In this document: positions 15,150 to 20,941 of the stretch, in pieces | Numbering within the stretch: the stretch's first letter is position 1 | Layout of the letters: the number at the start of each line of letters is the position of its first letter | NCBI GenBank assembly: GCA_023139225.1 | Contig: JAGLNZ010000060.1 | Coordinates: 1-20,941, forward strand | Direction of reading: 5' to 3' | From: Desulfobacula sp. | Lineage (GTDB): Bacteria; Desulfobacterota; Desulfobacteria; Desulfobacterales; Desulfobacteraceae | DNA: 20,941 nucleotides | The notes under the pieces: model-generated | Databases searched by the model: none | Seen by the model: the letters and a program-made list of their open reading frames with translations, nothing else | What the model was told of the DNA's origin: nothing | Translations under genes and position numbers: made by a program

Positions 15150-16205
15150 TTATGCCACCATATAATAAAGAGTTCCCATTAATATGATACTCGCTACTCT
15201 GAAGAACTGACCCGATAATAGCAGTTGCAGACCCATTTTGGGAGAGAAAATTCCCATATATCTCGGAAGCTGGTGGCGAAGGGCTCTTACGGGAAATGCA
15301 AGAACATTTCCCAGCAGCAGGGCAATAACCGTTTGTTTAACATTGATGATTCCCGCATCCATCAATGCTCCGGCGGCTGCAAACCCTGATGTGAATTCAG
15401 CAGCAAAGCTTAAGATAACAACACTGAGAGATTCTATAGGGATGATGGTGAGTGTGATAGTATCGGCCAGGGCCTTGTTTAAGAACTCAAAAAATCCATT
15501 TAAGTTTAAAATAAAAACAATGGTATAAATCGGCAAAACCCAGATACTAATGTTTATTATACGCCCGGGCAGTTTAGACTTAATTTTTTTTAATATGTCT
15601 GTAAAATCTTTTTTACTATTATTTTCAAGCTGCCCGATAATGATGTTTTTCTTATCAACCTCATGATTAGTTTTAAGATAAATCATGCCAAAAATAAGAA
15701 AACAAATGGTCCGCAATAGTGTTGCTAAAAAGGTGATAATAAAATAGAGGGCACCGGCATACCCGGTTAACGGCAGAACAATAAACACAGTTGTCGGCAG
15801 GTGCAGGAAAAAGGCCGGGAACTGGTTGATATAATTTGACAGGAATAACTGCATTTTATTGATTTTATTGTCTTCATAAAAATCCAGAAGCATGGCATTG
15901 GCAGCGGCTCCTGAGATAAAAGCCGTTGTAAAGGCAGCACCGCACCTATTCCCAAGATTTGAGAACCCAAAGATAGGTCTGGCAAGGATCGCTACCTGTT
16001 TTGTCCAGCCAAGGTTTTCAATCACCTGTCCTGCCAGAAGTCCGATACAAATAAAAACAAGAAGCCTTAACAGGGGTATGCCAAGTTTTTTTATGCCAAA
16101 AGCAAGGGTGATATTTTCAAAATAGTATAGACTGAAAAGTAAACAAACTATTGTGAAAAGTATTGAAAATCCCAGGTTTTTATATTTTATTTGAGCGGTT
16201 CTCAT
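15150..16205 (-). CDS. GATE/nucleoside-recognition-like membrane protein in the cobalamin operon
   Basis: This 351-residue integral membrane protein has about eight to ten hydrophobic segments. It appears to be made of two related halves. FISGAAANAMLLDFYEDNKI ... QFPAF (from about residue 97) can be aligned with FTSGFAAAGALMDAGIINVK ... AFPVRA (from about 268), each inside a hydrophobic region. This resembles the 'nucleoside recognition'/GATE domain found in nucleoside carriers and SpmA/SpmB. A hydrophilic stretch (about 179-210, rich in Lys and Asp) separates the halves. It lies between cbiL and cbiET, 13 bases after cbiL and one base before cbiET, so it belongs to the cobalamin operon. Because no CbiMNQO, HoxN or BtuM-type cobalt carrier is visible, a role in cobalt or precursor transport is a reasonable guess. 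No function is proven, and the family assignment is by pattern only. Confidence 0.72.
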   Translation of the reverse strand: MRTAQIKYKNLGFSILFTIVCLLFSLYYFENITLAFGIKKLGIPLLRLLVFICIGLLAGQVIENLGWTKQVAILARPIFGFSNLGNRCGAAFTTAFISGAAANAMLLDFYEDNKINKMQLFLSNYINQFPAFFLHLPTTVFIVLPLTGYAGALYFIITFLATLLRTICFLIFGMIYLKTNHEVDKKNIIIGQLENNSKKDFTDILKKIKSKLPGRIINISIWVLPIYTIVFILNLNGFFEFLNKALADTITLTIIPIESLSVVILSFAAEFTSGFAAAGALMDAGIINVKQTVIALLLGNVLAFPVRALRHQLPRYMGIFSPKMGLQLLLSGQFFRVASIILMGTLYYMVA

Positions 16206-16218
16206 ATATCCGTAGGCT

Positions 16219-16923
16219 TCATTTCGAAGCCAGTATCAGAGTCCAGTAGTCTGGTGCTCTTTTTTCAAGGGTCTCAATATTTTCTATGATCTGTTCGTTT
16301 TTTCGGCCACACTTTGATACCGCCACACATTTCTTGTCAAGGCCTGCTTCTTTGAGCGCCTTATTAATGTCTTTAATATTTTTGTAAGCTTTGACTATTG
16401 CGACATTTTCAACACCGTCAACATTTCTGATCCGATCGCCGCCAAAGGCTCCCGAGGTGACAAGCAATGACTCTTCCCCCTCCACAAGTATCCTGTTCAG
16501 CCGAGCTGATGCAGCATGAAACGAGGTTATCCCAGGGATGGTCTCAATATCAGCCTCTGGCATAATACAGTCCATTTTTTTTAAAATATAACCAAAGGTA
16601 GAATAGGTTGTGGGATCTCCAAGTGTCAGGAAAACAGCCTTTTTCCCCTGGTTCAAACTTTTAGCTATCTGTTTTGCATTTTGGACCCAGGCAGTTTCAA
16701 CTTCCTTGACATTCTTGGTCATGGGAAAAGACATTTTTTCTATTGGTGTAGAAGGTGATATATAAGGGGATGCAATCTCAACCGCTAGGCTATAGGTGTT
16801 TTTTGTCGAAGCAGCAGTAAAAATAATATCTGCCTCTTTGATAACCCTGACAGCCTTAACTGTTATCAGTTCAGGGTCTCCCGGCCCAACGCCTACACCG
16901 AATAGTTTTCCAACGTTTTCCAT
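16219..16923 (-). CDS. cbiL: Precorrin-2 / cobalt-factor II C20-methyltransferase
   Basis: This 234-residue SAM-dependent methyltransferase acts on C20 of cobalt-factor II, the step right after cobalt insertion by CbiK. Motifs are FGVGVGPGDPELITVKAV at the N-terminus, then VFLTLGDPTTYSTFGYI and IPGITSFHAASARL. TLGDPTTYSTF separates CbiL/CobI from the other methyltransferases in the operon. The length is typical. Its ATG shares one base with the stop of the btuF-like gene (TAATG), and GAGGA lies upstream, so translation is coupled to the transporter genes. Confidence 0.95.
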   Translation of the reverse strand: MENVGKLFGVGVGPGDPELITVKAVRVIKEADIIFTAASTKNTYSLAVEIASPYISPSTPIEKMSFPMTKNVKEVETAWVQNAKQIAKSLNQGKKAVFLTLGDPTTYSTFGYILKKMDCIMPEADIETIPGITSFHAASARLNRILVEGEESLLVTSGAFGGDRIRNVDGVENVAIVKAYKNIKDINKALKEAGLDKKCVAVSKCGRKNEQIIENIETLEKRAPDYWTLILASK

Positions 16924-17882
16924 TATATATCCTCTTTAAGCTTTTCTTGAGTGAAAATGTCCGGATAAAGGAGAATTCCTATTGAAACTATCCCTTTATA
17001 AAGCCTGGGTACAGGCCTGGAAACAATATTTTCATCAATTAAATATATTTGATTGTTCTTTACAGCTTTAATTACACTAAATCCCGGTTCATTTTTTATC
17101 TGTTCAACATTTACAGCATTCATTATACCTTTCTGGGCAAGGAATACATCAATTTGTGATGCTTTTGCAAGTATTTGCTCCTTGCCATAGATGGCAATAT
17201 TGGTATTTCTTGATGCCTTGGCATCCCGGGCCACATTAATCCCACCTGCGGTTTCAAGGGCAAAGATGGGCATAGCCCCCTTTGTAAATGTTTTCATTCT
17301 TGTATGGATTGCTTGAAAATAGACTCTTTTTTTGGGCTGAATCCCCTGGGTCAGGGCTTTGATACGATCAGTTCTTTTTTTAAAATCTCTGATCATTTTT
17401 TTTGCCTGTAGATCTCTTCCTGTCAATAGGCCTAATTTGAACCAATAGTCATACATTTCTTTTATACCGGAAGGTTGAAGAGAAACCACGATAATGCCGG
17501 ATTTTTCAAGGCGGTTCATCAATTTCGGATAGCCATTGTCAATCATTGGCCTTATCAGGACAAGATCAGGCATAAAGGCTAAAAATTTTTCAGAATCATC
17601 ATGATATGAAAATTTAGGCTTTAAATCCACCCGGGCAGGAAAGGTGTCGTTAATACTAACCCCCACAATTACATCTTCCAGGCCTAAGTGATAAAGATTT
17701 TCCGTATGGGCACCATAAAGAGAAATAATTCTGTTAAAGGGTTTTTCAAAAACTATCTTCCTCCCCTTTTTATCTGTCAGTGTTAAACCGGAACAATGCC
17801 CTGAAAAAATCAAGGTAATAATGAGGATGATTCCTGCCATTTTTTTAAATTGACGGATAATACACCTGCTTTGCTTGAGCAT
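16923..17882 (-). CDS. Periplasmic substrate-binding protein of a corrinoid/siderophore-type ABC importer (BtuF-like)
   Basis: This 319-residue exported binding protein has the TroA/BtuF-like (helical backbone) form. N-terminal basic residues (KQSRCIIRQFKK) precede a hydrophobic core IILIITLIFSG, so a Sec signal is present. The residue pattern around the only nearby Cys (SGHC) is not a good lipobox. The mature part has RIISLYGAHTENLYHLGLED, FMPDLVLI, and GGINVARDAKASRNT, as in COG0614 proteins. I chose the ATG at 17882 because it keeps the basic n-region. A TTG at 17900 and an ATG at 17840 are alternatives, the last being close to the btuD-like stop but lacking positive charge. Its place after the permease and ATPase genes in a riboswitch-led operon points to corrinoid or cobalt-tetrapyrrole uptake. 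Heme or siderophore cannot be excluded. Confidence 0.85.
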   Translation of the reverse strand: MLKQSRCIIRQFKKMAGIILIITLIFSGHCSGLTLTDKKGRKIVFEKPFNRIISLYGAHTENLYHLGLEDVIVGVSINDTFPARVDLKPKFSYHDDSEKFLAFMPDLVLIRPMIDNGYPKLMNRLEKSGIIVVSLQPSGIKEMYDYWFKLGLLTGRDLQAKKMIRDFKKRTDRIKALTQGIQPKKRVYFQAIHTRMKTFTKGAMPIFALETAGGINVARDAKASRNTNIAIYGKEQILAKASQIDVFLAQKGIMNAVNVEQIKNEPGFSVIKAVKNNQIYLIDENIVSRPVPRLYKGIVSIGILLYPDIFTQEKLKEDI

Positions 17883-18621
17883 GTTTATTAAACTCAACAA
17901 TAGATTCTACATTAAAGACATCTTTTATTGTCTGTTGTGTCAGGACATCCTGGGAATTGCCAAATGCTTTTATCTCACCATTTTTCAGCATCAGTAATGC
18001 ATCAGACCAACTTGAGGCAAGGTTTAAATCATGGAAAACGCTGATGACAAGTTTATTTTTTTCTTTTACGGATTGTTTGACAAGTGCAAGCATTTGCAAG
18101 GTATGGTTGATGTCCATATTAGAGAAAGCCTCATCAAGTAAAAGAATCGGCGTATCCTGGCACAGGGCTCTGGCAAACACACACCGCTGCCTTTCCCCGC
18201 CGGACAATTCATTTATTTTTCTGTCTTGTAAATGAAGAATCCCGGTAACTTCCATCATTATAGCTACCTTTTTTATATCTCCGGCGCAAGGGTGTGAGAA
18301 TCTTGAAATATAAGGGTGTCTTCCCATCATCACCACATCTTTTACGCTAAAGGGGAAGTTTATTATATAGTCCTGGGAAACCAGGGCAACTTTTTTTGCA
18401 ATTTCTTTTGTTGCAAGAGAGGAAATTGGCACATGATCGATATCAATATGGCCGGTACCAGGTTTTAAAAAGCCTGAAATCAGATCTAGAAGAGTGGTCT
18501 TCCCACTGCCATTAGGGCCGATAATGGAATAAAAATTTCCAGAGATAAAAGAACTATTGATATTTTTGAGAATCCTATCATGGTCATAGGCAAAAGAGAT
18601 GTTGTGTAGATTTAACTTCAT
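17845..18621 (-). CDS. ABC importer ATP-binding protein (BtuD/FecE-like)
   Basis: This 258-residue cytoplasmic ATPase energises the importer formed with the adjacent permease and binding protein. Walker A is GPNGSGKTT, the Q-loop is LVSQDY, the signature is LSGGERQR, Walker B is ILLLDEA, and the switch His is in VFHDLNLAS. Instead of the usual DEPTSxLD, the Walker B/D-loop reads DEAFSNMD, with Ala for Pro and Met for Leu. The key catalytic Glu and Asp are kept, so it should be active. AAGGT before the ATG is the probable ribosome-binding site; the permease gene ends seven bases upstream. The 3' end overlaps the start of the btuF-like gene. Confidence 0.93.
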   Translation of the reverse strand: MKLNLHNISFAYDHDRILKNINSSFISGNFYSIIGPNGSGKTTLLDLISGFLKPGTGHIDIDHVPISSLATKEIAKKVALVSQDYIINFPFSVKDVVMMGRHPYISRFSHPCAGDIKKVAIMMEVTGILHLQDRKINELSGGERQRCVFARALCQDTPILLLDEAFSNMDINHTLQMLALVKQSVKEKNKLVISVFHDLNLASSWSDALLMLKNGEIKAFGNSQDVLTQQTIKDVFNVESIVEFNKHAQAKQVYYPSI

Positions 18622-18628
18622 TTTTACC

Positions 18629-19675
18629 TTATTTAAACCTGTTTTTTTTAAAAATCCAGCAAAACACAGGGCCGCCTGTCAAGGCTGTCAGGACACCGAT
18701 GGGTATTTCGTGTGGTAGTACTGCCCTGGTAATGGTATCGGCAAACAGCAATAAAAATGCGCCGGCCAGCATGGACAGAGGAATCAGCTTTCGATTGTCA
18801 GGCCCTGTGATAAACCGGACTGTGTGCGGGATTAGAAGACCAACAAAGCCAATGATACCTGAAACAGATACACAAATTGCAGCCAGCATTGATCCGGTTA
18901 CCAACAAAATTATAGTAACCTTTTTCAGGTTTACGCCCAGACTCGTGGCAGATTTGGCCCCAAGGGAGATCAGGTTCAGGTCGCGTGCAAAAAACATTGA
19001 AATGAAAAGTCCTATCAGCAGAAAAATCATAACAGCAATAAAATCAAGCCAGGTTTTAGAGGCAAAGCTTCCCATAAGCCAGAAAATAATGACGGACACC
19101 TGCTCATTGGCAATAAATTTTAAAAAACTGATTCCTGCGGAAAGGATGGCCGCTACAATGATTCCTGATAAAATAAGGTTGTTGGAGGAAAGTCCTGCCA
19201 TTGGGTTTCTTGAAGAATAAGATAGAAATATGACCAAAAACAGGGTAATGCAGGCACCCGTAAATGCAAAAGCAGGTACGGAAACAAAGGCTGCACTTAA
19301 ATTTAATAAAATAGCAATACATGCTCCAAAGGCAGCACCTGCGGATACGCCAAGAGTATATGGATCGGCAAGAGGATTCAACAGTATCCCCTGGAATAAG
19401 GCCCCTGATACGGCGAGGGCAGCGCCAACGGCTGCACAGGTAAGTATTCTTGGAAGCCGCACATCAAAGATCACTGCTATATAGGTTTCGTTGATATTTT
19501 TCATGATTTGAATATTATTGCTTATTTTTCCGTAAAGGATGCTGATAATATCCATCATTGGGATTTTAATATACCCGAGTGACAAAGAGATGAGAATCAT
19601 TAAAATGAGAAAAAGGGAGAAAAGAATCACCAGATATCCTGTTCTCCCTTTTAGTATGGCAACCGGTATACTCAA
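18629..19675 (-). CDS. ABC importer permease, FecCD family (BtuC-like)
   Basis: This 348-residue polytopic inner-membrane protein belongs to the BtuC/FecCD family and would form the channel dimer. Typical motifs are DVRLPRILTCAAVGAALAVSG with LFQGILLNPLADPYTLGVSAGAAFGA, then SLGVNLKK, GIIGFVGLLIPHTVRFITG and the ending LPHEIPIGVLTALTGGPVF. About nine to ten helices fit the family. The track-length start is a TTG 14 bases after the cbiK stop with no strong ribosome-binding site. A GTG 15 codons further on (near 19630) has AGGAT before it and is a possible alternative, at the cost of the basic residues before the first helix. Substrate by context: cobalamin, cobinamide or a cobalt tetrapyrrole. 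Confidence 0.92.
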   Translation of the reverse strand: MSIPVAILKGRTGYLVILFSLFLILMILISLSLGYIKIPMMDIISILYGKISNNIQIMKNINETYIAVIFDVRLPRILTCAAVGAALAVSGALFQGILLNPLADPYTLGVSAGAAFGACIAILLNLSAAFVSVPAFAFTGACITLFLVIFLSYSSRNPMAGLSSNNLILSGIIVAAILSAGISFLKFIANEQVSVIIFWLMGSFASKTWLDFIAVMIFLLIGLFISMFFARDLNLISLGAKSATSLGVNLKKVTIILLVTGSMLAAICVSVSGIIGFVGLLIPHTVRFITGPDNRKLIPLSMLAGAFLLLFADTITRAVLPHEIPIGVLTALTGGPVFCWIFKKNRFK

Positions 19676-19689
19676 ATTTTTGCCATAAT

Positions 19690-20649
19690 CTACAGGCCGA
19701 TGCCTGAAGTTTTTGCAGCATCCTTTATATGGTTTATATAAAGATCTGCGAACTGGTTATTAGATCCAAGGCCCTGGAGAATTATTTCAACATCAAATCC
19801 AGCTTTGCTTAACACGGTTTTCCATGAGTCCTCTTCATCGCTGGCCATGTCATTGGTTGCATGGTCTCCGGCAACAATCATCAAAGGTTTTAACAGTATT
19901 TTTTCAATTTTAGGGGTATAGTGCCCAAGGCTTTTTTTAACATCTTCAAGTCCGGGATATCCTTCGACACTCCCTATAAGGGTTTTAACCTCAGGATAGG
20001 TCTCTGCCATTAATTGCTGGAGCTCAACATATAGACCCGTAGACCATACTTCATTTCCATGGCCCATATAAACAAGAGCAGCGCCTTTTTTCCTGGCAAG
20101 TGCAACATCGTTGGCAAAAGTTTTAACAGCCCGTTTAAGATCATCATGATAGGGATATACATCTCCAACCGTACCCAGAGCCGGCCTGCCAAGTGCTATT
20201 TTATTAAATGGTTTCCATTTATCCCTGATAGTTTTGATGGATTTGACGGCATTCACATATTGCATCAAATCATGATATTGTTCCATGTGGAACAAATGGG
20301 TGGGCTGAACAATAACATCCTTAAATCCTTGGCTTTTTAAGTCTCCAAAAGTAGAAAGAAGATTTTTTGTAAAAAGGATTTCTTCAGGAATTCCCTTGGC
20401 CGTCCATTTTTTTGGATTCTTGCTTCTTTTTTCCCAGACCGACCGGATAATATTGGATGTAAACACAACCCTGACCTCGGTATCGGGGAAAGCCGCTTTT
20501 ACTCTGGATGTAATATTAACTATGGATTGAACAGCTGTTGGTACGGTAGTTCCAAAATTGGCAATAATAATGGCGGTTTTTGCATAAAGGTGTGAACTGA
20601 AAATCAGGCAAAGGGTGAGAATAAGTGCAACAAGCTTAAGTTTTTTCAT
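19690..20649 (-). CDS. cbiK: Sirohydrochlorin cobaltochelatase with signal peptide (periplasmic CbiK type)
   Basis: This 319-residue chelatase inserts Co(II) into sirohydrochlorin (EC 4.99.1.3). The start at 20649 has GAGGAAA upstream and opens a clear signal peptide (residues 1-23, MKKLKLVALILTLCLIF onward, cut after LYA). An in-frame ATG at 20751 would add 34 residues ahead of the signal and is less likely. The mature part has AIIIANFGTT, QPTHLFHMEQYHDL, VYMGHGN (His197), SVEGYPG (Glu229) and GDHATNDMASD (His263). The two His and the Glu match the metal site known from CbiK. Export is unusual for a biosynthetic enzyme but known for the Desulfovibrio vulgaris periplasmic CbiK, which binds heme. 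It is the first gene after the riboswitch and precedes the ABC importer. It may make cobalt-sirohydrochlorin outside the cytoplasm for uptake, or have a metal or heme-handling role. Confidence 0.93.
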   Translation of the reverse strand: MKKLKLVALILTLCLIFSSHLYAKTAIIIANFGTTVPTAVQSIVNITSRVKAAFPDTEVRVVFTSNIIRSVWEKRSKNPKKWTAKGIPEEILFTKNLLSTFGDLKSQGFKDVIVQPTHLFHMEQYHDLMQYVNAVKSIKTIRDKWKPFNKIALGRPALGTVGDVYPYHDDLKRAVKTFANDVALARKKGAALVYMGHGNEVWSTGLYVELQQLMAETYPEVKTLIGSVEGYPGLEDVKKSLGHYTPKIEKILLKPLMIVAGDHATNDMASDEEDSWKTVLSKAGFDVEIILQGLGSNNQFADLYINHIKDAAKTSGIGL

Positions 20650-20653
20650 AACA

Positions 20654-20660
20654 TTTCCTC
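20654..20660 (-). promoter_or_regulatory. Ribosome-binding site deciding the cbiK start
   Basis: GAGGAAA on the minus strand lies four bases before the ATG at 20649. The ATG at 20751 has only AAGAAA. A small AT stem, GTTATT/AATAAC with a three-base loop (20662-20676), stands right next to this site. Confidence 0.6.
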
Positions 20661-20792
20661 GGTTATTATTAATAACAATAACGCGGGACAGGGCATAAAT
20701 GAAAATCCCACACCAGAACATATCTGACATGGGAACCGTTTTTATCCTCATTTTCTTGATCTGCCCTATGTCCTCGCAAGCAATATGATCAA
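20661..20792 (-). other. Leader between riboswitch and cbiK
   Basis: This 132-base untranslated stretch holds nested inverted repeats: TGCCCT/AGGGCA (20762-20767 with 20690-20695), TCATTT/AAATGA (20748-20753 with 20697-20702) and TGGGA/TCCCA (20730-20734 with 20706-20710). The arms are separated by unequal bulges. An AT stem at 20662-20676 precedes the ribosome-binding site. It may be the expression platform of the riboswitch, but pairing with the aptamer was not modelled. An in-frame ATG at 20751 lies within it. Confidence 0.35.
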
Positions 20793-20941
20793 ATATTCAG
20801 GCAGGTTTTCTGACTTCCGGATTTTTTTACTTGCCATGCCTTCCCGCTAAAACAAGCTAACTTAACAGTGACATTATGGCGTTCATCCCCGGTTACAGCG
20901 GCGGGTCCGTTCCTGGTTTTCACAGGATTCCCTATTAACTG
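20793..20941 (-). promoter_or_regulatory. Cobalamin riboswitch (5' end cut by the window)
   Basis: Read on the minus strand, the conserved parts appear in order: GGGAAtcctGTGaaaa, then CCCGCCGCTGTAA, then GTCACTG, AGCGGGAAGGCATGGC, and the B12 box AAGTCAGAAAACCTGCC at 20816-20800. These match the adenosylcobalamin aptamer (family knowledge). The 5' strand of P1 and part of P2 lie beyond the window. It stands about 145 bases before cbiK and would turn down the whole cobalamin and transport operon when cobalamin is plentiful. No GC-rich hairpin with a T run follows, so control of translation start, or Rho, is more likely than an intrinsic terminator (inference). Confidence 0.95.

Noticed and set aside
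15150..16205. Spore maturation protein (SpmA/SpmB) function for the GATE-like protein
   Set aside because: The similarity is only to the shared membrane fold. The gene is in a cobalamin operon of what looks like a Gram-negative, and no sporulation genes are near.

Overview
The window reads as chromosomal DNA from an anaerobic, moderately AT-rich Gram-negative bacterium, most likely a sulfate reducer of the Desulfobacterales. This is inferred from three things: the anaerobic (early cobalt insertion) cobalamin pathway, a cobaltochelatase CbiK with a signal peptide like the periplasmic CbiK known from Desulfovibrio, and an outer-membrane beta-barrel/LolA-like/RND export cassette. I see no tRNA, rRNA, CRISPR array, insertion sequence or phage gene, and no gene-free stretch longer than 300 bases.

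Left part, plus strand (1-6902). The window opens inside a hybrid sensor histidine kinase, of which only the end of the ATPase domain and the receiver domain remain. After a 152-base gap with a sigma70-like promoter and a 42-base palindromic operator comes a tightly coupled four-gene operon: a TetR repressor, an RND/MMPL exporter, a LolA-like periplasmic protein and a DUF1302-type outer-membrane barrel. Together they look like a repressor-controlled route for a lipid or other hydrophobic molecule from inner to outer membrane. A second small unit follows: a ubiquitin-fold MoaD/ThiS-like protein without the usual Gly-Gly tail, overlapping the RNA 2',3'-cyclic phosphodiesterase gene thpR.

Right part, minus strand (20941 down to 6907). 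A cobalamin riboswitch, cut by the window end, heads a polycistronic unit of twelve genes, most of which overlap or lie a few bases apart. In transcription order they are exported cbiK, an ABC importer (btuC-, btuD- and btuF-like), cbiL, a membrane protein with two related GATE-like halves, cbiET, cbiF, cbiG, cbiH, the cobalamin adenosyltransferase gene cobO, and cbiP. A DUF342/FapA-type gene follows 60 bases later and ends tail-to-tail with thpR.

The cobalamin genes cover cobalt insertion into sirohydrochlorin, most of the ring methylations, ring contraction and opening, decarboxylation, adenosylation and amidation to cobyric acid. cbiA, cbiC, cbiD, cbiJ and the nucleotide-loop genes are absent here and must be elsewhere if the pathway is complete. 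No classical cobalt transporter is visible. That makes the unusual membrane protein inside the operon, and the pairing of an exported chelatase with an ABC importer, the most interesting parts of the window.
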